From Hyunsoonleella aestuarii (GTDB lineage Bacteria > Bacteroidota > Bacteroidia > Flavobacteriales > Flavobacteriaceae), in NCBI RefSeq assembly GCF_006148925.1, contig NZ_VAWB01000002.1, positions 496,001 to 560,000 of the forward strand: 64,000 bases of DNA. The letters run 5' to 3'. Below are positions 8,818-17,160 of the stretch, piece after piece. The notes under the pieces are model-generated. The model was not told the DNA's origin. It saw only the letters and a program-made list of their open reading frames with translations, and did no database searches. Position 1 is the stretch's first letter; each line of letters begins with the position of its first letter. The position numbers and the translations under genes are program-made.

Positions 8818-9108
8818 TTAGTTAGTAGATTTTAAATACTTTCTATCAATATAAAATGTTCCGAAAGGTATAATTGCAGCAACTAGAACCAATAAAAACT
8901 CATTATTTGTCCAAGAAAACTCTTTCTTAAACAGTATAGCCAACGCTACGTATACAACAAATAAAATACCGTGTGGCATTCCAAGTAACTTGACATATTG
9001 TGGGTCGTTTACCAAGTATTTAATTGGAGTGGCTATAAATAATAGTAAGATATACGATACACCTTCTAAAAAGGCTACAATTCGGAATATATTTAATAAA
9101 GAAAACAT
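8818..9108 (-). CDS. DUF3817 small membrane protein
   Basis: A 96-residue membrane protein with three hydrophobic stretches (~5-27, 45-60, 72-87). FLEGVSYILLLFIATPIKYL and the central KLLGMPHGILFVVYV match the DUF3817 family (a glutamate in helix 1, and a G-x-x-H-G motif). Some proteins in this family are annotated as YdzA-like; no function is established. It directly precedes the MscS gene with 1 bp between them, suggesting translational coupling. Confidence 0.85.
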   Translation of the reverse strand: MFSLLNIFRIVAFLEGVSYILLLFIATPIKYLVNDPQYVKLLGMPHGILFVVYVALAILFKKEFSWTNNEFLLVLVAAIIPFGTFYIDRKYLKSTN

Positions 9109-9172
9109 GTTATTTATTTAGAGTGCAAAAGTAGAACACCCTAAAGTAAAAACAGTTATTTTTAAGATTTTT

Positions 9173-9784
9173 TTATAAAACATTAAATATTACCAGCCCA
9201 TAAATTGCAAAACGCAATAAGCGTAAAGAACCAAATAGCATTACACTTTTAAAAGGAAACTTAATAATACCAGCGGCAATACACGATATAGAAAAGGGCA
9301 GTGGTAATAGGGCACCAACTACTATTAAAAAACCACCCCATTTTTTTGAGTTTTTTAGCTGTTTTGCCATTTTAACTTCTAGATAATTATGAAAAGATGG
9401 AATTTTGGTGATTGATCTGCCCATCCAATAAGATAGTAATCCGCCTCCAAAAGATAAAACACCCAAAACACTAAGGAAAAACCAAGGGTTTAATAGTTTG
9501 CCAGCCCACGCGATAAAAATTTCAGGAGGTATAAGACCTAACAACGTTTCGGAAACAAAAAAGAAGCTTAAAACACCAAATACGGGCAGTATTTCGGTAA
9601 GATTTACTAGAGCTGCATTAATATCAAAAAAATGATCTACTATATAAAACACTGCAATAAAACCAAGAATGTATGGAAAAGCTTTTTTAATAGCACCCCA
9701 AACGAACGCGTAAAACCCAGTATAGCTGTAATACTGATGTAGTAACTTAATACGTGATTTATTTGATTTAGGTTTTAATTTCAT
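9173..9784 (-). CDS. VTT-domain (YqaA/DedA-like) membrane protein
   Basis: A 203-residue inner-membrane protein with a basic N-terminus and about five hydrophobic segments. The VTT/SNARE-associated features are ETLLGLIPPEIFIAWAG (~80-97; re-entrant helix with the conserved E/P residues), a GGGLLSYWMGRSI glycine-rich turn (~112-124) and a second half with GGFLIVVGALLPLPFSISCIAAGI (~150-173; R is replaced by G before the LxPxP motif). DedA-type proteins have been linked to undecaprenyl-phosphate and phospholipid scrambling; the YqaA branch is less studied. It has its own promoter candidate. Confidence 0.75.
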   Translation of the reverse strand: MKLKPKSNKSRIKLLHQYYSYTGFYAFVWGAIKKAFPYILGFIAVFYIVDHFFDINAALVNLTEILPVFGVLSFFFVSETLLGLIPPEIFIAWAGKLLNPWFFLSVLGVLSFGGGLLSYWMGRSITKIPSFHNYLEVKMAKQLKNSKKWGGFLIVVGALLPLPFSISCIAAGIIKFPFKSVMLFGSLRLLRFAIYGLVIFNVL

Positions 9785-9809
9785 TTAAGAGATAACCATC
9801 TAGGGCATG

Positions 9810-9840
9810 CAAATATACTTTGTAAATAAAGGTTTTACAA
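9810..9840 (-). promoter_or_regulatory. Bacteroidota promoter for the VTT gene
   Basis: On the minus strand TATATTTG (9810-9817) matches TAnnTTTG exactly and a TTG (9838-9840) lies 20 bp upstream, the usual -33 spacing. The inferred start point leaves ~20 nt before the ATG at 9784. Confidence 0.55.
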
Positions 9841-9984
9841 CAATAGTGTTTGTTTTATTCACGAAACATTCTTTTTGGAGTTGAATTCATTGGTGTTATC
9901 TAGAAATTTATTGAATAAGTTGATATAAGTCATATTTTTCACTATAAATTGTTATTAGTTTTATTGTTTAAATATTATAATCAT

Positions 9985-12090
9985 ATGAAAGTATTTGACG
10001 ATAAGCACATTAAAAATGTTGTTTTTGTTGGAGCACATAACAGTGGGAAAACAACATTATCTGAAACCATGTTGTTTGAAGCTGGAGTTATTAAAAGACG
10101 CGGTAATATTGAAGATCATAATACAGTTTCAGACTATCATGAATTAGAGCAAAAACGAGAAGCTTCCATTTTTCTAACACCATTGCATACAGAATGGCGT
10201 AATTATAAAATTAACATTATTGATACGCCCGGATTAGATGATTTTATTGGAGAGATTATACCTGCAATTCGCGTATCTGATACTATAGTTACTGTAATTA
10301 ATGGAAGAAAGGGTGTTGAAATAGGAACCGAAATAATCTGGAATTATATAGACAGCTATAATAAGCCTAGTTTGTTTGTTGTGAATCAAATTGATCATCC
10401 AGATACAAATTTTGAAGATAATTTTAAAAGTATTAAATCATTAGTTGGGAATAATGCTGTTAAAATTCAGTTTCCAGCAGTAGTCGATGGTGCTCAATGT
10501 ATTATTGATGTTCTTAAAATGAAGATGTATAAATTCGGTCCAAAAGGAGGGAAGCCAGAAAAATTTGAAATACCCCAAGATTATAAAAATATAGCTGATG
10601 AATTGCATAATGAACTGGTTGAAAAAGCAGCTGAGAATGACGAAGAACTTATGGAGCTGTTTTTTGAAAAAGGAACATTAAACGAAGATGAAATGCGTAA
10701 AGGTATTAAAGCTGGTATGTTACATCATGAGTTGTTTCCTGTGTTTTGCGTTTCAGCTCTAAAGGATATGGGCTCTGGAAGGCTTATGGGTTTTATTGAT
10801 AATGTAGCACCAGCAGCGGCAGACTTAAAACCTACGCAAAGCTTGGAAGGGAATAAAATAATATCTAGCACAAATGGTCCCACTGTACTTTTTATATTTA
10901 AGACATTATATCTTCAAAATTTAGGACAAATCACCTTTTTTAAAGTGAAATCTGGGGAGGTTCAAGTAAATGACAAATTATTTAATCCTAGAAATGAAGA
11001 GACTGAAACAATCAACCAGTTATTTATAATGGATGGTAAATCTAGAGAAGCCGTTAATAAACTAACTGTTGGTGACATTGGTGCTACTTTAAAGCTAAAG
11101 TTTTCAGAAACGAACGACACACTTTATAGTGGTAGTGATGTAATAACCGTTAAACCAATACAATATCCAGCCTCTAGAATTACAAAAGCCATTTATGCCC
11201 AAGATAAAAAAGAGGAGGAGAAGCTTAGTGATGCTCTTAAAAAAATACATGCCCAGGACCCAACCATCGTAGTTGAATTTTCAAATGAGTCTAAACAATT
11301 ATTGGTAGGCTGCCAAGGGGAGTTGCATTTTGCGACATTAAAATGGCTATTAGAACATGTGTATCATGTTATTCCAATATTTGAAAGACCAAAAACTCCA
11401 TACCGTGAAACCATACAAAGATCTTCAACCTCCAGTTATAGACATAAAAAACAATCAGGAGGATCTGGACAATTTGGTGAAGTTCACATGAAAATAGAAC
11501 CTTGGTACGAAGGTATAGCAGAACCGCAAGGATTTAATATTAGAGGAAAGGAAGAGCTGGACTTACCATGGGGTGGAAAGCTTATTTTTTATAATTGTAT
11601 TGTTGGTGGAGTTATAGACCAGCGTTATTTACCCTCTATAATGAAAGGTATATTGGAAGTTATGGAAACAGGACCACTAACAGAATCGTATGTTCGAGAT
11701 ATACGAGTAATGGTTTATGATGGCAAAATGCACTCGGTAGATTCAAATGATATATCATTCAAAATTGCTGGTTCACATGCCTTTAAGGAAGCCTTTTTAA
11801 ATGCCAATCCAAAACTTTTAGAACCAGCGAACGAGCTTACTGTAAAAGTGCCCGAGGAAATGGTAGGTAATGTCATGACGAATTTACAATCTAGACGGTC
11901 GATTATTCAAGGCATAGAAAGTAAGGGAAATTATCAGATATTAAAATGTATTGCACCAGCCGCAGAGCTTTATGATTTTTCGACCGATTTAAGGTCCTTA
12001 ACACAGGGAAGAGCAACTTTTAATTCAGTTTTTTCCTCATATCAAGTAGTTCCGCAAAATGTTCAAAATCAAATAATAAGTAAGAATTAA
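9985..12090 (+). CDS. EF-G paralogue (EF-G2-like) lacking the catalytic histidine
   Basis: A ~701-residue translational GTPase of full EF-G length. The ATG at 9985 (MKVFDDKHIKNVV) is chosen over the open frame's first ATG at 9949, because EF-G domains start ~10 residues before the P-loop. Motifs: G1 GAHNSGKTT (16-24), G3 DTPGLDDF (80-87), G4 NQID near 133, G5 SAL near 257; domain IV/V sequences such as GSGQFGEVHMKIEP are intact. The normal DTPGH is DTPGL, so the GTPase His is Leu84, and the switch I RGIT is REAS. Bacteroides EF-G2, which supports translocation without GTP hydrolysis under starvation, is the closest concept I know; orthology is inferred. A small unknown gene follows after 22 bp. 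Confidence 0.85.
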   Translation: MKVFDDKHIKNVVFVGAHNSGKTTLSETMLFEAGVIKRRGNIEDHNTVSDYHELEQKREASIFLTPLHTEWRNYKINIIDTPGLDDFIGEIIPAIRVSDTIVTVINGRKGVEIGTEIIWNYIDSYNKPSLFVVNQIDHPDTNFEDNFKSIKSLVGNNAVKIQFPAVVDGAQCIIDVLKMKMYKFGPKGGKPEKFEIPQDYKNIADELHNELVEKAAENDEELMELFFEKGTLNEDEMRKGIKAGMLHHELFPVFCVSALKDMGSGRLMGFIDNVAPAAADLKPTQSLEGNKIISSTNGPTVLFIFKTLYLQNLGQITFFKVKSGEVQVNDKLFNPRNEETETINQLFIMDGKSREAVNKLTVGDIGATLKLKFSETNDTLYSGSDVITVKPIQYPASRITKAIYAQDKKEEEKLSDALKKIHAQDPTIVVEFSNESKQLLVGCQGELHFATLKWLLEHVYHVIPIFERPKTPYRETIQRSSTSSYRHKKQSGGSGQFGEVHMKIEPWYEGIAEPQGFNIRGKEELDLPWGGKLIFYNCIVGGVIDQRYLPSIMKGILEVMETGPLTESYVRDIRVMVYDGKMHSVDSNDISFKIAGSHAFKEAFLNANPKLLEPANELTVKVPEEMVGNVMTNLQSRRSIIQGIESKGNYQILKCIAPAAELYDFSTDLRSLTQGRATFNSVFSSYQVVPQNVQNQIISKN

Positions 12091-12112
12091 GAATAATTAA
12101 AACGATTAAATT

Positions 12113-12493
12113 ATGATAACAAAAATCTCATATTTAAGTGATCTTAGGTTTAATTTAGAAACCTGGAAAAGAGAGTTACGTTTCCATTTTAATGAAATGG
12201 ATACATTTCAAGAAAAACTAGAAGAAACTGCGAGTCGTGAATTTGGTAAATCGGCAACTATACCATTAGAAAATTATCAAAATAGAATCATGATTGAAAA
12301 AAATGCAATATCAAAACTAATGCATCGATGCCGAAATAAAATGGCCAATATTAATAACGCCAATTATAATGAAAATATAGACGGTAGACTACATAATGAA
12401 CAAAGTACATTGCGTGATGATATGCGCACCTATATTAAATTGCACTACGAATTAAAAGAAGAGATGATGAGTTATTTTCTTGAATGGTTATAA
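12113..12493 (+). CDS. Hypothetical helical protein downstream of the EF-G paralogue
   Basis: A 126-residue protein I do not recognise. It is highly charged, has no signal peptide or membrane span and looks all-helical: two heptad-like stretches (residues ~10-45 and ~85-125) are separated by an Asn-rich turn with NINNANYNENIDG. It starts 22 bp after the EF-G paralogue and is followed by a good terminator, so the two form a transcription unit. A link to ribosome or stress function is only suggested by that context. Confidence 0.7.
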   Translation: MITKISYLSDLRFNLETWKRELRFHFNEMDTFQEKLEETASREFGKSATIPLENYQNRIMIEKNAISKLMHRCRNKMANINNANYNENIDGRLHNEQSTLRDDMRTYIKLHYELKEEMMSYFLEWL

Positions 12494-12511
12494 GAATTTA
12501 TTATTTTACTA

Positions 12512-12549
12512 AAAAGTCACGCTCAATACTATAAGGGCATGACTTTTTT
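12512..12549 (+). terminator. Intrinsic terminator after the EF-G paralogue operon
   Basis: AAAAGTCACGC (12512-12522) pairs with GCATGACTTTT (ending 12547) with a single C-A mismatch, followed by further T residues. It begins 18 bp after the stop codon of the 126-residue gene. Confidence 0.8.
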
Positions 12550-12759
12550 TATACTAATTAATTAACAGCTATTGTTCCATTTACTATTGTGTTTAACTGT
12601 ACGTTGACAGTATAAACTGTTATCTAATACGAGGGATAGGTAAGATGTTCTTAAATTTACTATTTGACATAATATAAATTATAGAACATTTTATAATATT
12701 AGTTTATCCTGTGGATGAAGCAATATTTAAGAATGATTTAGTTTAGATAAGATTTAATC

Positions 12760-13977
12760 TTAATTATAACTACTACAACCAGCAGATTGTAATATATTAA
12801 GATTAGAGTTGAAATTTGAATCCAGTACGTTTCCATTTTTTTTATGGCAAAATGGACAAGGATTCATATCACCATCTGTATCAATATAAATACCCTTTTT
12901 TCCAGCGCTTAAACAACCTTGTCTACGTTGATAGTAACCATGATATGTTATTAAAGGATAATTGCCGAATTTATTTGTGAAGTTCATTTTTATGAAAAAA
13001 TTTTCTAAAACTCCGATCTGTTGTGGATTGAGTAAAACATCTTTATTCACATAATGACCCACAGCTTTGGGTTCTAGGAATTGTACAAACGACACCTTTA
13101 ATTTTTTAGCTAATTCCATGTACGACATTAAATTCTCTTCAGAAATAAAGTCTTTAGTAGTACATAAAGAAAGTGCAGTAATAAGGTTATTATTGTTGGC
13201 ATTTTTAACCGCTTCTTCAACCCAATAAAAGGCGTCTTTAAAGTTACGGAACGTATTGTGCTTTTCTGGAATAAAATGATCTAAACTTATTACAGCGCCT
13301 TTTAAACCAGCTTCTTTCAAGCGTTTTGCATTTGTATTGTTTAATTTAAAACCAGAAGTAACTACCCAGAAATTGGTAGATTTATCTGCATGGTTTAATA
13401 TTTTAAGTATTGCATCCATTCTAATTAAAGGCTCTCCACCGGACAAATGTATTTGGCTCACTCCTTTATCCTGAATTCTTTTTACAACTTCCATTAATTG
13501 GTCATCGGACAGGGTCTCTTTTTTATTTAAATTATCCCACTCAAAACAATGTTCACATTGTAAAGCACATTTTTTAGTAATAGCAAAAAATATATTATTA
13601 AATCTATTAACTTCAACCAATTTAATTGGTTTAAAATCATTTAGATTAGAAGCAATAAACTTTTCATATAAGCTGCTATTCCATCCTGGAGTATATAGAC
13701 CAATGTGATATTTTCCATTAATATAAACCATTTTATGGACTTTGATATTTCCCAAAAAACGCCTTCTGAGTTTAATTAAATAGCGCAATGATTGAATCCA
13801 GACTATAGGATTATAGTAGCATTTTAAAATAACTTTTAAGAGGGTGAACTTAATTTTTAATTGAACTAATTTCAATCTTAGTCCATTAATAAACTTTGGA
13901 CCGTTTGAAGTATCAATTGTTGTGGAAATTAAACTAGTAGTCTCTTGAGCCTTTTTTTCTTTAAATTCAGCTATCAT
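12760..13977 (-). CDS. Radical SAM protein with SPASM-like C-terminal cysteines
   Basis: A 405-residue protein. The radical SAM [4Fe-4S] motif is CALQCEHC (Cys137, 141, 144) with the GGEPL SAM-binding segment near residue 185. The C-terminus holds GCLSAGKKG, NPCPFC and AGCSSY, an arrangement expected for an auxiliary Fe-S cluster as in SPASM/Twitch enzymes. A basic ~100-residue N-terminal part with hydrophobic segments precedes the catalytic barrel. Many SPASM enzymes modify peptides; no precursor peptide is visible next to it. It begins 8 bp after the end of the lipoprotein gene upstream on the same strand, so the two are almost certainly cotranscribed. Substrate unknown. Confidence 0.85.
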   Translation of the reverse strand: MIAEFKEKKAQETTSLISTTIDTSNGPKFINGLRLKLVQLKIKFTLLKVILKCYYNPIVWIQSLRYLIKLRRRFLGNIKVHKMVYINGKYHIGLYTPGWNSSLYEKFIASNLNDFKPIKLVEVNRFNNIFFAITKKCALQCEHCFEWDNLNKKETLSDDQLMEVVKRIQDKGVSQIHLSGGEPLIRMDAILKILNHADKSTNFWVVTSGFKLNNTNAKRLKEAGLKGAVISLDHFIPEKHNTFRNFKDAFYWVEEAVKNANNNNLITALSLCTTKDFISEENLMSYMELAKKLKVSFVQFLEPKAVGHYVNKDVLLNPQQIGVLENFFIKMNFTNKFGNYPLITYHGYYQRRQGCLSAGKKGIYIDTDGDMNPCPFCHKKNGNVLDSNFNSNLNILQSAGCSSYN

Positions 13978-13985
13978 AAGCTTTA

Positions 13986-15689
13986 TTATTTAGTATTAGC
14001 AGCTATGACATCTAATTGATTTTCATAAGCCATTATGACTTCATATTCTAGCTTAGAAAACTCTGTGAAAGTGCCAGCTTCTCTAAATAATTTAAGTTTT
14101 TGAAAATTGGGTTCACTTTTATAGTCTCTTATATAATTATAATACCCTCTATTCTTTAAAAAGAAGGTTCTTTTTAAATCTAGATTGTTTTGGCTTGTTT
14201 TAAAATGGACTACAACTTCATCACCAACATTAGGTTGTGTAAAATAGTTGTTGTCTGCAGCGGATAAAAGATGTGTTACATTAACATTATTATCATCAAT
14301 AGCTAAACTAGGATTAATATAATTGATGTCTAATGCTATATTATCAGTAAAATCGATTCCGGCAAAATCTATTTCCCAAAACATAAATCCTGTTTCCAGT
14401 TTAATAATTACTTCTTCTTCTTCTTTTATTTTGTTTAAATTTATTGGGACTACAATGTCTCTTGAGGCCATTGGTCCAACAACGTTAATTCTATCCACTA
14501 ATTCCCATCCTTTTTCGGTTTTTAAATATACCGATAAAGGAATATTTTGCTCATTCATCCATTTTGTACTTTTTTCAGCTGAAGCGACCTGTTGATCTTT
14601 TTGAAATTGAGTATAATATGTTCCAAATTGCTCATTAAACTTTCCAAATACATAGTCTAACCACATCGAGTTTTTGACTGTTAAAAACAATTTTGCGTTT
14701 TCTGTTTGTTGCGGTTTGTTAAAATTTAATTCAATATTTCGTAAGCTACCAGAATTGATAAGATTAGAGTTAAATAAATAAGAATTGTTGTCTTTCATTA
14801 AAACAGGGTTGCTATCGGTATTTAAATTATCAATTAGAACGCTTTTTGGAGATATTATATCTGAAAATGTATGAAGATTCCCATTTTTATCCAATAGAAC
14901 CTTAAGAGCATCTGAATGGGTAATTTCTAATAATTGAACAAAGTCTGTATACTGTATTTCTTTTAATTCATTGGTGATTTTAATACTATAATCATTATTA
15001 GTCTTATCAATATTTGGCAGCTTTAAATAATCATCGTGTTGTTGATTTACTGTTAAGATGCCTGGATAAAGTTCTCCAGTAAAAACAAAATCTTCCCCGT
15101 TTTTGACATATATAAACGGACAAGAGCTCTTTGTTAATGCGACGATAATTGCGACTAAAGCTAATGTTCCAACAACACCTCCAACAACATTTAAGATTGT
15201 TCTTCCAGTATTTCTGTCGTTTACAGAAATCGAATTAATTTCTGAAAAGGGAATAGTTGTGAAAGATCCGTAATTACGCGTAGAATTTGTACTAATATAA
15301 AAATGGACTTCATTTAAAACTTCTTTCCCTCCACTGTATTGATGAGTTCGTTTAGTTTCTCGTGATTTTCTTGAAATATGTTTGGATCCTAGATGTTGAA
15401 CAGTTCCTGACATCGTTTTATCGTCTTCACTTAATTCAAGATTACTTAAATGCCAAGTATCAGGCCCAGAATGAATAATTACATATTTTTGATTCTTTAC
15501 AAATTCATCAATTTGTTCAGCTATTGTTTCAGAGCTAGTCGTTACACTTCTTACATTATAATATGAGCATCCTATAACTAGATTTAAAAATAATAGTGTT
15601 AAAAAGACAGATAGAAAAGATGTAAATTTTCTGTTTTTAATGAAAAAGTTAAGGGGACGAAATTTTGAATTCGATAGAAGTAACATCAT
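13986..15689 (-). CDS. Uncharacterised lipoprotein with a CPFIY core
   Basis: A 567-residue protein. After a basic start, a hydrophobic segment ends in LNLVIGC, a plausible lipobox with Cys41. A second hydrophobic stretch (~165-187, NVVGGVVGTLALVAIIVAL) is immediately followed by SCPFIYVKNGEDFVFTGELYPG; I remember this CPFxY-xxG-xxY-V-F-x-x-E-x-x-x-G core, followed by a D-D-Y-x-x-L segment, from uncharacterised Bacteroidota proteins. The rest is beta-rich, and ends with a charged helix. Probably anchored in the periplasm or outer membrane. It is the first gene of a two-gene unit with the radical SAM enzyme. No biochemical role is known to me. Confidence 0.7.
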   Translation of the reverse strand: MMLLLSNSKFRPLNFFIKNRKFTSFLSVFLTLLFLNLVIGCSYYNVRSVTTSSETIAEQIDEFVKNQKYVIIHSGPDTWHLSNLELSEDDKTMSGTVQHLGSKHISRKSRETKRTHQYSGGKEVLNEVHFYISTNSTRNYGSFTTIPFSEINSISVNDRNTGRTILNVVGGVVGTLALVAIIVALTKSSCPFIYVKNGEDFVFTGELYPGILTVNQQHDDYLKLPNIDKTNNDYSIKITNELKEIQYTDFVQLLEITHSDALKVLLDKNGNLHTFSDIISPKSVLIDNLNTDSNPVLMKDNNSYLFNSNLINSGSLRNIELNFNKPQQTENAKLFLTVKNSMWLDYVFGKFNEQFGTYYTQFQKDQQVASAEKSTKWMNEQNIPLSVYLKTEKGWELVDRINVVGPMASRDIVVPINLNKIKEEEEVIIKLETGFMFWEIDFAGIDFTDNIALDINYINPSLAIDDNNVNVTHLLSAADNNYFTQPNVGDEVVVHFKTSQNNLDLKRTFFLKNRGYYNYIRDYKSEPNFQKLKLFREAGTFTEFSKLEYEVIMAYENQLDVIAANTK

Positions 15690-15803
15690 GAATAAGAATT
15701 TATTAGTAAAGTCTTATTCAACAGTAGATGGGAGAACCGGTATTTGACTATTAAAGATAAGCAATAATTGAACAATAATCAAGCAAGATGTAATAAATTC
15801 CAT

Positions 15804-15830
15804 ACACATTATGCTTCCCGTCTATATAGC
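15804..15830 (-). promoter_or_regulatory. Intergenic motif copy A (shared with 16893-16919)
   Basis: ACACATT then GCTT-CC and CTATATAG on the plus strand. The same string of elements recurs at 16893-16919. Copy A lies 115 bp upstream of the lipoprotein/radical SAM pair; the other lies ~127 bp upstream of the PD40 lipoprotein gene. A shared upstream regulatory site is the simplest reading; a degraded repeat is the alternative. Confidence 0.35.
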
Positions 15831-15857
15831 TATAAAATGTTATTATGTATAGTAAAC

Positions 15858-16766
15858 TTATTGGTTAGGTCTTAGAGTTTCAATAATTTTAGCATCAACC
15901 CAAAATATATCTACATTTTCATAAGCATCGGAACCAACATTTCTACTAAAGAAAAGGTATTTGCCATCTGGGGTTATACTTGCAGAAGCTTCCCATGCGT
16001 TGGTGTTTATTTTATCTCCCAAATTAATTCCATTTCCCCAAGTACCATCTTTTTGTTTAAAACTGATATGAATATCAGATTCTCCAAAACCATCTTCCCT
16101 TTCAGCATCAAATAATAAATAAGATTCATCTGGAGCTATAAAAGGATGACTTAAAAAAGTTCCTGTGTTTATTTCTTTGGGTAAAGCTTTAGGCTCTTCA
16201 TACTTTCCATTGATTAAACGTGAATAGCGAATTGGAAAGGCTGAATCATTCTCTTTATAAGTATCAAAATAATATGTACCGTTAGCCGAAGATGAAAGCC
16301 TCATTATATACATGGAATCATTACTTACCGTAGGAGGTTCAAGATTATGTAATTTGGACCATCCGGCTTCCGTCCTTTTTAGATATCTGTCACCTAAATG
16401 CATGATTTCGCCATCTGGAGATATTACTGGGCGTCCTATCCATGGAGATGCTACTTCTGATTTTTCCCAAATCCCATTAGTTTCGTTGTATTTGTATTCA
16501 TAAAAAGCTGATGTTTTATTTTCTTCTCCTCTTCTAATAAAATAAAACGCCTTCATGTCTGGTGTAAATGCACCATCGTATTCATAAATTTCTGTAGAAA
16601 CTAGTCCAGGTGCAAAAGGAATTGGGATTAAACCTGGTGGTTTTTGCCCTAAATATGGCTTTTCTATAGCTAAAGAATCATTATTATTTGCCTTCTTATT
16701 ATTTGTAATACATGCATTTAAGACTAATACGAATAGAAGTGTCAATATAAAATAGGTTTTTTTCAT
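15858..16766 (-). CDS. PD40 beta-propeller lipoprotein (TolB-like)
   Basis: A 302-residue lipoprotein: MKKTYFILTLLFVLVLNAC supplies a signal peptide with lipobox LNAC (Cys19). Four to five PD40/WD40-like blades follow, each with a P-D-x-x-x-x-x-F/L core: GAFTPDMKAFYFIRR, VISPDGEIMHLGDR, FIAPDESYLLFDAER and SITPDGKYLFFSRN. Such blades resemble the TolB propeller and usually make protein-protein or ligand contacts in the periplasm. The protein is short, so it is probably a stand-alone propeller. It lies between two other lipoprotein genes on the same strand. Confidence 0.8.
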   Translation of the reverse strand: MKKTYFILTLLFVLVLNACITNNKKANNNDSLAIEKPYLGQKPPGLIPIPFAPGLVSTEIYEYDGAFTPDMKAFYFIRRGEENKTSAFYEYKYNETNGIWEKSEVASPWIGRPVISPDGEIMHLGDRYLKRTEAGWSKLHNLEPPTVSNDSMYIMRLSSSANGTYYFDTYKENDSAFPIRYSRLINGKYEEPKALPKEINTGTFLSHPFIAPDESYLLFDAEREDGFGESDIHISFKQKDGTWGNGINLGDKINTNAWEASASITPDGKYLFFSRNVGSDAYENVDIFWVDAKIIETLRPNQ

Positions 16767-16892
16767 TGTTGCATTTAATTAAAAATGCATAAGTACAATT
16801 ATTCTCCTTATTTACAAGTTAATATATTGTTAAGTCACGTAATTAAAGTAAACCTGGATTAGATGCGGGTATTTGTATGCTTTTCCATTTAA

Positions 16893-16919
16893 ACACATTG
16901 GGCTTTCCTCCTATATAGT
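16893..16919 (-). promoter_or_regulatory. Intergenic motif copy B (shared with 15804-15830)
   Basis: ACACATTGGGCTTTCC followed by CTATATAG on the plus strand, matching copy A at most positions. An additional GGTATTTG string is found near both copies (15739 and 16869). It precedes the PD40 lipoprotein gene. Confidence 0.35.
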
Positions 16920-17044
16920 TGCATTAAAAGTATTCCTTTAAGATAGAAAAGAAACTTTTGGAAATAATTTTTTTTGAAGGAAGCTTGTGTATGGCTCAGC
17001 TTTTCACAAAGCAAAGTACCATAACGCAGAACATTATATTACAT

Positions 17045-17087
17045 TTTTAATTATGAATAATCCATAGTCGATTATTCATAATTAAAA
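17045..17087. repeat. Perfect 18-bp inverted repeat
   Basis: TTTTAATTATGAATAATC (17045-17062) and its exact complement (17070-17087) flank a 7-nt spacer. It sits ~75 bp beyond the stop codon of the minus-strand VKAI-repeat gene. No T run follows on either strand, and the stem is nearly all A-T, so it is either an atypical terminator or a binding site. Confidence 0.6.
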
Positions 17088-17160
17088 CGACAAGGAGTTC
17101 TTATAAAAAGACTTAATCTATAATTTGTTTTGTAATAAAAACATCCACTGAATCTTCTAA

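Larger units (their letters stand above)
16767..17160. other. 394-bp intergenic region
   Basis: No credible coding sequence was found. It holds motif copy B (16893-16919) and a long perfect inverted repeat (17045-17087). The remainder is AT-rich without further pattern I can name. Confidence 0.5.

Noticed and set aside
17045-17087. Inverted repeat as an insertion-sequence end pair
   Set aside because: The arms are only 7 nt apart and there is no transposase or target duplication.
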